The notes: a model not told the origin generated them from the sequence alone. A stretch of 18,703 nt of DNA from Chloroflexota bacterium (GCA_005881495.1 VBHI01000324.1:1-18703); one strand, 5' to 3'. Counted from the stretch's first letter, positions 8,267 through 16,037 are shown. Numbers and translations are program-made.

Positions 8267-8665
8267 ATGACCATCGATCTAACACTGATGAAAAGACGAC
8301 TCGAAACAAAACGAGCGGATTTGGTAAAACATATTGCGAGTTTAACAGAAGCACATCCCAGGCCCGTGGATGCCATTGAGGCCAGCGATGGCCCTCAAGA
8401 TTTTGAGGAGATCGCCGTCGACTTCTTAGAAATACAGCAGGAGCAGTCTCTGCTTGTCAATGAGCAGGCTCTCTTAACTGAAGTAGTAGAGGCACTCAAG
8501 CGTATTGAAAACGGAACCTATGGGTATTGCGTCGATTGTGGACAACCCATACCAGAGAAACGTTTGGAGGCGCTACCCTGGGCTGCTCGATGCGTCAAAG
8601 ACGAAGAAAGCCTGGAAGAGAGAAATCTCAGGGTCACCGAGACGTACACTGCTGAACTCGATTGA
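8267..8665 (+). CDS. TraR/DksA-family zinc-finger protein (YlyA-like position)
   Basis: This DksA/TraR-type protein of 132 residues should bind in the secondary channel of RNA polymerase. An N-terminal helical hairpin (about 1-80, rich in Lys/Arg/Glu/Leu) carries the acidic region DGPQDFEEIAVDF (41-53), followed by the signature ALKRIENGTYGYCVDCGQPIPEKRLEALP in pieces from 76 to 104. The zinc finger has C88, C91 and C109, but the position expected to hold the fourth cysteine is D112, so the site is atypical. Gene order with lspA and an RluA-type gene downstream matches ylyA-lspA-ylyB of Bacillus, where YlyA is a DksA-like RNA-polymerase-associated protein. The purine-rich GAGAAAGGGTGG lies about 11 bases before the ATG. 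Family is secure; any stringent-response role is inferred from relatives. Confidence 0.9.
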   Translation: MTIDLTLMKRRLETKRADLVKHIASLTEAHPRPVDAIEASDGPQDFEEIAVDFLEIQQEQSLLVNEQALLTEVVEALKRIENGTYGYCVDCGQPIPEKRLEALPWAARCVKDEESLEERNLRVTETYTAELD

Positions 8666-8696
8666 CGTTCGTCTCAATTGCAAAACCATCTCAGGC

Positions 8697-8737
8697 TTCC
8701 CAAAGTGCGGTGAATCAGGTACAATACTTGCACCTGA
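8697..8737 (+). promoter_or_regulatory. lspA promoter overlapped by a small dyad
   Basis: TTCCCA (8697-8702) and TACAAT (8720-8725) are 17 bp apart, with predicted start near 8732. TCAGGT (8715-8720) and ACCTGA (8732-8737) form a 6-bp inverted repeat across the -10 box and start site, which would suit a repressor site. Leader to the TTG start is about 33 bases. Confidence 0.45.
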
Positions 8738-8764
8738 CGACGTTGGAAGAAAGAAAAGATCATT

Positions 8765-9376
8765 TTGACAGTTAAACGCGCACGAATCTATGACGTATTA
8801 GCTCTGCTTGTCGTAATTTTGGTAATCGCGCTTGACCAGTGGACAAAAGCACTGGTTGTAGCTAACCTGAGTCCACCAGAGACTAGATCACCAATCCCAA
8901 TAATAGGCGACTATCTCACGATCTACTATATCCAGAATAGCGGGGCTGCCTTCAGTTTATTGGCGAATAACATTGTTCTGGCAGTGCTCATTGGAGTTGC
9001 CATCTGCGTTATTGCCTATCTTTATGCGCGTATATTCAACACAGGGCCGCTAGCTTTCAAGCTCATTTTTGGCCTGATTATCGGGGGGGCGGCGGGTAAC
9101 CTGATTGACCGGGCCATTCGTGGCGGATACGTCGTCGATTTCATTTTTTTTCGTATCCCACAGATCGGCTATCACTTCGCCATCTTTAACATCGCAGATG
9201 CTTCGATATCGATAGGCGTGGTTCTACTCTTCCTGTTTATCCTGCTCGGTGGTCTACGTAAATCGGTGGATGCTCGGAACAAACAAGAAGCCATGGATGA
9301 TACAGCGAGGAGCACTCTACCACGAAAAGAACAGAATAGCTCACTGCCTCAGACGGAGCAAGATGTGCAATCCTGA
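8765..9376 (+). CDS. lspA: Lipoprotein signal peptidase (signal peptidase II)
   Basis: LspA removes signal peptides from diacylglyceryl-prolipoproteins in the cytoplasmic membrane. The protein has 203 residues and four predicted membrane helices (about 9-30, 68-90, 98-115 and 140-163). Family motifs are ALDQWTK (22-28), IQNSGAAFS (56-64), GGAAGNLIDR (107-116) with catalytic D115, and FNIADASI (141-148) with catalytic D145. About 40 polar residues extend beyond the last helix, more than in typical LspA, probably a cytoplasmic tail. The start is TTG at 8765: an in-frame TGA lies at 8735 and no ATG or GTG occurs between, and the ribosome site (GGAAG, then a purine run) is weak. Its end overlaps the next gene by 14 bases, indicating translational coupling. 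Confidence 0.95.
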   Translation: MTVKRARIYDVLALLVVILVIALDQWTKALVVANLSPPETRSPIPIIGDYLTIYYIQNSGAAFSLLANNIVLAVLIGVAICVIAYLYARIFNTGPLAFKLIFGLIIGGAAGNLIDRAIRGGYVVDFIFFRIPQIGYHFAIFNIADASISIGVVLLFLFILLGGLRKSVDARNKQEAMDDTARSTLPRKEQNSSLPQTEQDVQS

Positions 9377-10322
9377 TAAGATCCTTTCAGATCACCCATT
9401 TGTCCGGCGTACCTGGCATATTGGAGAAAAAGAGGTAGGTCAGAGAGTTGACCGTTGTATAGCATCCGTTTTGGGCGATATCTCTCGTACTACAGTGCAG
9501 CAGTTGATTGCAGATGGAAAGATCCTCGTCAACGAGCGTGTCAGCAAGCCCGGCTACATACTCAGGGCTGGTGATGAAGTGCGTATACTTCCAGATACAG
9601 CTAAATCTCCAACCAGCAGAGCCAAACCACGGCCGATACCACTTGATATCGTCTATGAGGACGAGGACCTTTTGGTCGTGAACAAAGTGGCGGGTATGGT
9701 CGTTCATCCAGCACCTGGACATCTGGATGATACGCTGGTCAATGCTTTGTTAGCTCGCTATTCTCATCTCCAGGGTGTCGAAGGCTTACGTCCAGGAATT
9801 GTCCATCGCCTCGATAAAGATACCTCGGGGCTGATTATTGTGGCGAAAAATGCACGTAGCCAGGCTGCACTGATCGAGCAAATGAAGCAGCACCAGGTTG
9901 TAAAACGCTACCTTGCCCTGGTTGAAGGTATCGTATCCCTCGATCATGGAAGCATTGATGCCCCTATTGGACGCGACCCGCGCCACCGCCAGCAAATGGC
10001 TATTATGGCTACAGGAAGTAGAGGGGCGCGCACGCATTTTCGTGTACTGGAACGCTTTCACCGGCATACTCTCCTGCTTCTAGAGTTGGAGACTGGGCGT
10101 ACCCACCAGATTAGAGTACATTTGAAGGCTATAGGACATCCTATAGTAGGAGATCCAGTCTACGGGTCGGCCAATACACGTGGGAATCTCTCATTGAAAC
10201 GGCAGTTCCTCCATGCATGCCAACTTACGTTTGCCCACCCTACCACCGGGAAGGTGCTAGAACTCGAGGCGCCACTTCCAGAGGATTTAAAAACTGTGCT
10301 GCTCAAGGAATCTTCACTATAG
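9363..10322 (+). CDS. RluA-family 23S rRNA pseudouridine synthase (RluD-like)
   Basis: This enzyme isomerises uridine to pseudouridine in RNA, most likely 23S rRNA. It has 319 residues. An S4 RNA-binding domain lies at about 26-75 (VGQRVDRCI, ISRTTVQQLIADGKILVN). The catalytic domain contains NKVAGMVVHPAPGH (107-120), the signature HRLDKDTSGL (148-157) with catalytic D151, and GRTHQIRVHLKAIGHPIVGDPVYG in pieces near 240-265. I chose the ATG at 9363 because GGAG lies 4 bases upstream and the S4 domain then begins at the usual place; a start at 9249 would add 38 unrelated residues lying inside lspA. The 14-base overlap with lspA implies one operon, as in Bacillus lspA-ylyB. Exact target uridines cannot be assigned. 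Confidence 0.94.
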   Translation: MCNPDKILSDHPFVRRTWHIGEKEVGQRVDRCIASVLGDISRTTVQQLIADGKILVNERVSKPGYILRAGDEVRILPDTAKSPTSRAKPRPIPLDIVYEDEDLLVVNKVAGMVVHPAPGHLDDTLVNALLARYSHLQGVEGLRPGIVHRLDKDTSGLIIVAKNARSQAALIEQMKQHQVVKRYLALVEGIVSLDHGSIDAPIGRDPRHRQQMAIMATGSRGARTHFRVLERFHRHTLLLLELETGRTHQIRVHLKAIGHPIVGDPVYGSANTRGNLSLKRQFLHACQLTFAHPTTGKVLELEAPLPEDLKTVLLKESSL

Positions 10323-10326
10323 TACC

Positions 10327-10356
10327 TTGTCAAACTACCGCGGTGTGGTTTATAAT
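10327..10356 (+). promoter_or_regulatory. Strong sigma-70 promoter with a palindromic spacer
   Basis: TTGTCA (10327-10332) and a perfect TATAAT (10351-10356) are separated by 18 bp. The spacer contains the 8-bp palindrome ACCGCGGT (10337-10344), a possible operator core. Transcription would start near 10363, only 40 bases after the RluA-type gene, and run toward the membrane protein gene at 10669. Confidence 0.6.
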
Positions 10357-10668
10357 ATCACTAACAAAGATAATCCTTGAGCACAAATAAGGGTGTCCTT
10401 CGTAGTTATGTAACTAGCTACTCTTACCCCGTTACCACAAACCACAACCAAACAAAGGCTACCATTCGTCTGTAATTACTTTTTCCGCAAGGCTTACTAT
10501 ACATTATTTGCCACTTATGATATGTTAAAATAGAACATTTATTCGAATATTATTGCGATGTGTAGGATATCTGCAGGGGATAGGGAGGGTTGTTCCTCTG
10601 GCCAGGAACCGGTATTTCTTCACTTGAGGAAAGTGGCTTTTATCTGCGAGAAAAGGAGAAAATGAATT
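10357..10668 (+). other. Long untranslated leader with dyads and a second promoter
   Basis: About 300 bases without a convincing gene. It contains a near-palindrome TAGTTA-TG-TAACTA (10403-10416), and an extended -10 TGT-TAAAAT (10523-10531) that may be a second promoter. GTTCCT/AGGAAC (10592-10597 and 10604-10609) form one stem-loop, and CACTT/AAGTG (10621-10625 and 10631-10635) form another just before the AAAAGGAG ribosome site. I could not match these to a known riboswitch class. The 5' part is AT-rich and the 3' part G-rich. Confidence 0.4.
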
Positions 10669-11454
10669 ATGCCAGTTCTGGAATCAACCGAATTTACAAC
10701 TCCTCGAAGTGCATTACGTCATCGTCCTATAGGAGATGAAGGGGCGAAACCTGGAAAGCCCACGACCAGTGCGCCCGTTCCACCAGTTCAACGAGCATCT
10801 CGTACGCGTTCAACAGATACCCAGGTTGAGATTGACGAGTGGCAGCGGGAAGCGGACAATGCTTCCACGAATACACAGGGACGACCATCAGTCCGACGAA
10901 CCAGTGCACCAGCGGGATCCAAAACACGATCTCAAAAGCCAACAGGAACACAAAGCTTGTCTAAAGCCAAACAGGCAATGAAAAGACGTGCTCATCCATT
11001 GTTCTATCTTGGTTTGGGAATGTTGAGTATGTTGATCTTGTGGACAGTGGCTATGGCTGCCGCGAACTGGTTCGGTACTACGCTGGATGACGTCCGCTAT
11101 GGCCGTCCTCGAACATTTCAAACGGACCAGTTTGTGGGTCATAACGAAACTGCAGGCATGCCCAGTCACTTTATTGCTATAAATCTCAACGGACGAGTAG
11201 AGGTGATTGAGTTTCCCGGCGGGGATGCTGCTCATGCCCGCATTTTTCTTGGACCTCAACTTTATACGAGTGGCAGTGATCTCGTTCCGGTAACACTCAC
11301 ATTTATGGATGTGAATGGTGATCATAAACTGGATATGATTATCAATGTTCAAGGTTCGCAGGTTGTTTTTATCAATGATCAGGGGACATTCCGTCCTCTT
11401 CGTCCCGACGAGCGTTCACAGGTAGAGCAATTTTTACAGCATCATAGGCCGTAG
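10669..11454 (+). CDS. Single-pass membrane protein with FG-GAP/VCBS-like calcium motif
   Basis: I do not recognise a named family. The first 100 or so of 261 residues are polar and low-complexity (Pro, Thr, Ser, Arg), predicted disordered and cytoplasmic. A basic KQAMKRR is followed by one hydrophobic helix (about 111-131, FYLGLGMLSMLILWTVAMAA), and the remainder would lie outside the membrane. This C-terminal part is beta-rich (FIAINLNGRVEVIEF) and holds DVNGDHKLD (about 214-222), the aspartate loop of FG-GAP/VCBS or integrin-like repeats that binds calcium, followed by QVVFINDQGTF. Only one such repeat is evident, so a full propeller is unlikely unless it oligomerises. AAAAGGAG lies 10 bases before the ATG. 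It probably follows its own strong promoter and long leader. Topology is well supported; function unknown. Confidence 0.82.
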   Translation: MPVLESTEFTTPRSALRHRPIGDEGAKPGKPTTSAPVPPVQRASRTRSTDTQVEIDEWQREADNASTNTQGRPSVRRTSAPAGSKTRSQKPTGTQSLSKAKQAMKRRAHPLFYLGLGMLSMLILWTVAMAAANWFGTTLDDVRYGRPRTFQTDQFVGHNETAGMPSHFIAINLNGRVEVIEFPGGDAAHARIFLGPQLYTSGSDLVPVTLTFMDVNGDHKLDMIINVQGSQVVFINDQGTFRPLRPDERSQVEQFLQHHRP

Positions 11455-11785
11455 TCTCGATACACGCTGCTGCTTGTTGGGGCAAAATGCGCGACGCTGA
11501 CATGTGGTGCAAAGTAGCCACATGACCATCCCAGCATCGTCTCTTGCTCTTTGCGATGCCGATGGCTTGCCGCTTGCATTTTCCCTGCATTGCTGCTACA
11601 CTGACTCATGGCAGAAAAGTCGTGGCAGAAAATACCTTCTGCCCTGAGTTGGGAGATCGCGGCCTTGGCTCGTGAGATCTATGCGTGCTCAGCGACCGAT
11701 CCCGGGGAGAAAATCTTCCCTCGCAGCCCTAAAATGAGCCCGTCAAACTCACCGCAGAAATGTTTACGAGGGACAATGACCTACA
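11455..11785. other. Gene-poor gap before the recombinase
   Basis: About 330 bases with no gene I trust. CATGTGG (11501-11507) and CCACATG (11518-11524) form a 7-bp inverted repeat with a 10-base loop. TTGCAT (11574-11579) and TACACT (11597-11602), 17 bp apart, are a weak promoter candidate pointing to the recombinase. A 78-codon frame begins at 11608 but overlaps the recombinase start and lacks a ribosome site. AATGACC occurs twice, 10 bases apart, at the recombinase start. Any attachment site would be expected in this gap, but I cannot identify one. Confidence 0.4.
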
Positions 11786-12742
11786 ATGACCGAACTGTCC
11801 AACATTGTTGCCTTTCCCCACGCGGGCACTTCAGTATGGATTGATGGCTATCAGCAGGACTGTCTCGACGCGAGATGTGGCGAGGCGACGGTGGATGCCT
11901 ACGTGCGGATTCTGCGCCAATTCACTGCATGGGTAGCGAAGCTTCCAGGACAGGGCGGGCAATTTGTTCCTTCCCAACTCACGACGACCGCAGTGGAACG
12001 GTACCTGTCCGCCCTCAAGGAGCAAGGGTACAGCGTCAGCCACCGCACCCGTGTCAAAACGGTGATCAACGGCTTTTGCCAGTGGCTCATTGAGGAGAAG
12101 CAAGCCTTGATACGCAATCCGACCCGCGGGGTAGAAATCAAAGCACAACAGGTGTTAGCTCCACGCATTCTGTCCCCTGACCAGCGGTTCGTCCTGCACA
12201 ACCTGCTTGAGAAGGAAGCTGACCTGCGCGGGAAAGCCATCTTCGCTCTAGGATACTGGGCCGGATGCCGTGTGAGCGATGTGGCACACCTCCTGGTGGA
12301 ACACACGCATGTGGGTCCGAAGATTGGCTGGCTCCATGTCGGACACAAGGGCGAGAAGTTCCGTGACATCGATCTGTTGAACGAGGCACGTCGCCCCTTG
12401 TATCACTACCTCCAGCATGGCAGGCGTGAGCGCACGAGTCCCTACGTCTTTACGTCCCAGCGGGGTCCGCGTCTCACCGAAGATGGCATTCACCAATGGT
12501 TCGGGGGCCTCAAGCGGCAGGCCAACCACGAGGAATGGGAACTCATCGCTGCTCTCTCGTTTCATGATTTGCGCCATGATTTTGCGCATCGTGCCCGCGA
12601 GGCTGGCTGGACGCTGGAAGAGGTCGCCTATTATCTGGGGCATGTGACCATGAAAGGGACCCCAGCCATCCAGACCACCGTTCGCTATACCCAGGTCAGT
12701 CGAGCACACGTGAAAGAAAAGCTGAAACTCATGCGAGGATAA
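11786..12742 (+). CDS. Tyrosine recombinase / phage-type integrase (XerC/D-like)
   Basis: This site-specific recombinase of 318 residues breaks and joins DNA through a covalent phosphotyrosine. An N-terminal SAM-like core-binding domain spans about 16-115 (SVWIDGYQQDCL, VINGFCQWLI). The catalytic domain has the complete active-site set: R162 in YWAGCRVSD, K188 in GHKGEK, H260 and R263 in FHDLRHDFAHRA, H286 in LGH, and Y301 in VRYTQVS. It should therefore be active. No second recombinase, excisionase or tRNA is visible, so it may be a relict integrase, a solo transposon recombinase, or a Xer-like protein. GAGGGA lies 12 bases before the ATG. The gene is closed by a hairpin terminator and stands at the left edge of a more GC-rich block, which suggests acquired DNA (inference). 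Confidence 0.93.
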   Translation: MTELSNIVAFPHAGTSVWIDGYQQDCLDARCGEATVDAYVRILRQFTAWVAKLPGQGGQFVPSQLTTTAVERYLSALKEQGYSVSHRTRVKTVINGFCQWLIEEKQALIRNPTRGVEIKAQQVLAPRILSPDQRFVLHNLLEKEADLRGKAIFALGYWAGCRVSDVAHLLVEHTHVGPKIGWLHVGHKGEKFRDIDLLNEARRPLYHYLQHGRRERTSPYVFTSQRGPRLTEDGIHQWFGGLKRQANHEEWELIAALSFHDLRHDFAHRAREAGWTLEEVAYYLGHVTMKGTPAIQTTVRYTQVSRAHVKEKLKLMRG

Positions 12743-12747
12743 AGCAG

Positions 12748-12774
12748 AGCGCCTTGACAGGAAAAGGCGCTTTC
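12748..12774 (+). terminator. Rho-independent terminator after the recombinase
   Basis: AGCGCCTT (12748-12755) and AAGGCGCT (12764-12771) form an 8-bp GC-rich stem with an 8-base loop, followed by a short T-rich run (TTCT). It begins 5 bases after the recombinase stop codon. The T-run is short, so termination may be partial. Confidence 0.65.
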
Positions 12775-12786
12775 TCACGTGCGTGA
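12775..12786. promoter_or_regulatory. TCACG-TG-CGTGA dyad before the LAL regulator
   Basis: TCACG and CGTGA flank a 2-base centre, giving a near-perfect palindrome that includes CACGTG. It lies between the recombinase terminator and the ribosome site (AGGCAGGG) of the LAL gene, 15 bases before its ATG. It could be an operator for autoregulation; there is no independent evidence. Confidence 0.3.
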
Positions 12787-12801
12787 AAGGCAGGGACATC
12801 C

Positions 12802-15800
12802 ATGACGACAGCATTCAATACATCCGTCATTTGTCCGATCTTGATCGGGCGCACTGCCGAGCTCGCCGCCTTCCACCTGCTCATTGATCAGGTAAAAAGC
12901 GGCAGGGGACAGGTTGCCCTGCTGTGTGGAGAAGCAGGCGTTGGCAAATCGCGTCTCGTAGTTGAGACGAAAACGTACGCCGCCAGCCAGGGTTTCTTGC
13001 TCCTGCAAGGGAACTGCTTTCAGGCAGATCGCGCATTTCCCTACGCTCCCTTTCTTGACCTATTGCGTTCTTGCTTTACCAGTTCCTCCCCTGTGACGAG
13101 ACACAACGAACTGACATCGTTTACGAAGGAGTTCTCACGGTTTCTGCCTGATGTGGCTCCTCTTCTTCCTGAGCATACACCTCTCGTGGTACCATCCTCT
13201 CTCGATCCAGAACAGGAGCAACGCCGTCTGTTTGCGCTGCTACTGCATTTTTTTACTCGAGCCGCCACACACCAACCGCTGCTGTTCATCGTTGAAGATC
13301 TGCACTGGAGCGACGAGAGCAGCCTTGAACTCCTGTTGTTCCTGGCACGGGGTTGTAGACACCTGCCCATCTTGTTTGTGCTGACCTACCGCAGTGATGA
13401 AGTGTCTCCAGAGTTGAGGCACTCCCTAGCCGAATTTGACCGGGAACACCTGGCTCAGGACTTCTCCCTTCAACGACTCGCGCGTGCTGATGTCGATGCG
13501 ATGCTCCAGGCTATCTTTGCCATGCACCAGGCAGTCCATATCGGCCTGTTAGAGAGCATATACCAGCTGACTGAGGGAAACCCTTTCTTTATTGAGGAGG
13601 TGCTAAAATCGCTGATCGCGACTGGCGAAATCACCAGCAGAGAGGGAGTCTGGGAGCGCACGTTGCTTTTCGGAACACACAAACGCCACTCATCTATTCC
13701 ACGCAGCGTGCAGGATGCGGTCTACCAACGGACGAAGCAGTTGAGTGCGAGGGCTCGACAAGTCTTAACCCTGGCGGCCGTGGCGGGTAGACGCTTCGAC
13801 TTCACCATATTGCAGCAGGTCATGCATGCCGATGCGTCCCATATGCTCGCATTGATGAAAGAATTGGTGGAGGCCCAATTCGTGGTGGAAGAAGCCGCCG
13901 ACCAGTTCGCTTTCCGTCATGCGCTCACGCGACAAGCAGTCTACTCGGAACTGCTTGCAGGCGAACGCAGGGCATGGCATCGTACCATCGCTGAAACGAT
14001 CGAGCAGAGCTCCTCCCTCTCCTCGGTACTAGATGACCAGCTGGTCGACCTGGCGTATCACTTCTACGAAGCAGGCGTCTGGTCAAAGGCAGCGGAGTAT
14101 GGACAACGCGCCGGAGAACGGGCGCTCATCCTGTACGCACCTCGTGCGGCTATTGAACACTTGACGCGCGCACTCGGGGCGCTCTCGCACCTGGACGGAA
14201 CTCCGCCCGCAACAGTATTGCGGGCACGAGGACAGGCCTATGAAACGATCGGCGAGTTTGAACAGGCGAGAGCCGATTACGAGCATGCCCTCTCGATTGC
14301 CCAACAGACACAGGACAGCATCATGGAATGGCAGAGCTTGCTTGATATTGGATTCTTGTGGGCAGGGCGCGACTATGCTCAGGCAGGACAATGGTTCCGC
14401 AGGTCACTTGATCTCGCGCAGGCGCTAGCCGATCCGAAACTCCATGCTCGTAGCCTCAACCGCGTCGGGAACTGGTTAGTCAATACCGGGCGCGCTGCAG
14501 ATAGTTTGCACGCGCATCAGGAAGCACTTGCCCTGTTTGAATTGCTACATGATACCCAGGGCATGGCAGAAACATTCGACCTGCTGGGAATGGCCAATGG
14601 CATATATGGGGATAGGGTGAATGCCGTAGAGCATTTCGAGCGCGCGATAGCACTGCTTCGAGCTTTGAGTGATCATCAGGGGCTCACCTCCAGTCTTATC
14701 ACCCGTGCAACGTACGCTGGCCCATTTCTAGCCGAAACAACGAATAGCCCCTGCGCAGACCTTGAGCATTGTTCCCGCGACATCGTGGAAGCGTTGAGCC
14801 TGGCTCGAAAGGCCGACTCGCTGGTGAGCCAGGCCTACGCCGAATGGATTGCGGGTGGAGTTTTCGCCTCCTTTGGTGAACTTGGCCGAGGGCTTGCCCA
14901 TGCACAGGAATCCTTGCGGATCGCCACTGAGATCAAGCACGCTCAGTGGATGACAGGAGCCTATTTCACCCTTGGACATGTGTACCTCCTGCTCCTGGAA
15001 GCCAATCTGGCAGTGCAAGCATTGGAGACAGGACTCGTGCTTGCCTCCGACATCGGTTCGCCCTTGTGGATCGACAATATCACGGCGTATCTTGCACGGG
15101 CTCACCTGTTGCAAGGAACAGTGTCGCAAGCAGAAGCGGTGCTCCAGGCAGTGATGGCACGCTCCAAGCAGCCCGCTCACATACCGGAGCGGCGGATGAG
15201 TTGGGCCTGGGGTGAACTCGCCCTGGCAGGTGATGAACCGGAGATGGCCTTGAGCATTGCTGACCGATTGCTTGCTTCAGCGCCCGGAGCGACAAGGGCG
15301 CAGCCCATTCCCTGGCTCTTGAAGCTCAAAGGAGAGGCGCTTGGGGCGCTCTCGCGTCAGGAAGAAGCCATACAATCGTTAGGGGAAGCCAGGCAGGGTG
15401 CTCTGGCACGCCAGGAGCAGCCACTCCTCTGGCAGATCCATCGTGCTCTGGGACGACAGCACCGACACCTCAAGCAGGAAGACCTGGCCCAGCGCAACTT
15501 CAGCTCGGCTCGACAAGGGATCGCATCCCTGGCTAGCACGATAGACGATAGCTACCTGCGTGAACAGTTCTTGCAGGCTGCGCTCACCACTCTTCCCAGG
15601 GAAAAACCGGTCTCTGTGAGCCGCACTGCCAAAGAAGCCTTTGGCGGGCTCACGGAGCGCGAACGCGAAGTGGCCGCGTTGATTGGACAGGGGAAAGCGA
15701 GTCGAGAGATCGCCGAGATCCTGGTCGTCAACACGCGGACGATCGAGAAGCACATCGAGAACATGCTGTCCAAATTAGGCTTTATCTCGCGGGCACAGAT

Positions 15801-15855
15801 CGCGGTGTGGGCCAGCGAAAAAGGGCTGGGGCAAAAAGAGCAGAGCCAGCTCTGA
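12802..15855 (+). CDS. LuxR-family transcriptional regulator, large ATP-binding (LAL) type
   Basis: This 1017-residue signal-transduction ATPase/regulator has an N-terminal AAA_16-like P-loop domain. Walker A is GEAGVGKS (43-50), and Walker B is LLFIVEDLHW (160-169) with D166. A sensor/winged region follows, with LTEGNPFFIEEVLKSL near 255-270. A long helical TPR-like middle spans about 400-900, with repeated Ala/Leu/Glu-rich helical pairs such as ARADYEHALSIAQ and HQEALALFELL. The C-terminal LuxR/GerE helix-turn-helix is at about 948-1010 (LTEREREVAALIGQG, NTRTIEKHIENMLSKLG). LAL proteins act as oligomeric activators; the ligand is unknown. The length and domain order are typical. AGGCAGGG lies just before the ATG. 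The downstream methyltransferase and hydrolase on the same strand, preceded by strong dyads, are plausible targets. Confidence 0.95.
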   Translation: MTTAFNTSVICPILIGRTAELAAFHLLIDQVKSGRGQVALLCGEAGVGKSRLVVETKTYAASQGFLLLQGNCFQADRAFPYAPFLDLLRSCFTSSSPVTRHNELTSFTKEFSRFLPDVAPLLPEHTPLVVPSSLDPEQEQRRLFALLLHFFTRAATHQPLLFIVEDLHWSDESSLELLLFLARGCRHLPILFVLTYRSDEVSPELRHSLAEFDREHLAQDFSLQRLARADVDAMLQAIFAMHQAVHIGLLESIYQLTEGNPFFIEEVLKSLIATGEITSREGVWERTLLFGTHKRHSSIPRSVQDAVYQRTKQLSARARQVLTLAAVAGRRFDFTILQQVMHADASHMLALMKELVEAQFVVEEAADQFAFRHALTRQAVYSELLAGERRAWHRTIAETIEQSSSLSSVLDDQLVDLAYHFYEAGVWSKAAEYGQRAGERALILYAPRAAIEHLTRALGALSHLDGTPPATVLRARGQAYETIGEFEQARADYEHALSIAQQTQDSIMEWQSLLDIGFLWAGRDYAQAGQWFRRSLDLAQALADPKLHARSLNRVGNWLVNTGRAADSLHAHQEALALFELLHDTQGMAETFDLLGMANGIYGDRVNAVEHFERAIALLRALSDHQGLTSSLITRATYAGPFLAETTNSPCADLEHCSRDIVEALSLARKADSLVSQAYAEWIAGGVFASFGELGRGLAHAQESLRIATEIKHAQWMTGAYFTLGHVYLLLLEANLAVQALETGLVLASDIGSPLWIDNITAYLARAHLLQGTVSQAEAVLQAVMARSKQPAHIPERRMSWAWGELALAGDEPEMALSIADRLLASAPGATRAQPIPWLLKLKGEALGALSRQEEAIQSLGEARQGALARQEQPLLWQIHRALGRQHRHLKQEDLAQRNFSSARQGIASLASTIDDSYLREQFLQAALTTLPREKPVSVSRTAKEAFGGLTEREREVAALIGQGKASREIAEILVVNTRTIEKHIENMLSKLGFISRAQIAVWASEKGLGQKEQSQL

Positions 15856-15992
15856 AGCGCCGACCAGGGGTACGACAACACGTCTCGCGCTTCGCGCACA
15901 TACCGGGGTGGACCTCTGCGCACCTCCCAGACGCTTCTGTATCGCTCTTCCGCGATCCGCTACGTATCTCTCAAGCTCATCCTCACAGAAAT

Positions 15993-16037
15993 CTTCGTAT
16001 CGTGTCCTCGATTCTCTTCGTAAAAATACGAAGAGAA
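15993..16037. repeat. Three CTTCGTA half-sites including an 11-bp hairpin
   Basis: CTTCGTA occurs at 15993-15999 and 16016-16022 (23 bases apart, about two helical turns), and inverted as TACGAAG at 16027-16033. The last two are part of a perfect 11-bp dyad, TTCTCTTCGTA (16012-16022) and TACGAAGAGAA (16027-16037), with loop AAAA. It lies in the 339-bp gap between the LAL regulator and the methyltransferase. No T-run follows on either strand. It may be a clustered operator, or an RNA hairpin in the methyltransferase leader. The rest of the gap (15856-15990 and 16040-16140) shows nothing I can name, and no convincing -10/-35 pair. Confidence 0.6.

Noticed and set aside
9249..9362. Earlier in-frame start for the RluA-type gene
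   Set aside because: It would overlap lspA by 128 bases and add 38 residues unlike the family; the ATG at 9363 has GGAG directly upstream.
10662..10739. 25-codon frame overlapping the start of the membrane protein gene, with AAGGAG only 3 bases upstream
   Set aside because: Spacing suits the ATG at 10669 better (10 bases), and the peptide shows no pattern; a leader-peptide role is not supported.
12248..12814. 188-codon minus-strand frame across the recombinase
   Set aside because: Antisense shadow of a recombinase with a complete catalytic set; it also crosses the terminator.
14728..15180. 150-codon minus-strand frame inside the LAL gene
   Set aside because: Antisense to TPR-like repeats; high GC makes long shadow frames common, and the text is Cys/Gln/His-rich without motifs.
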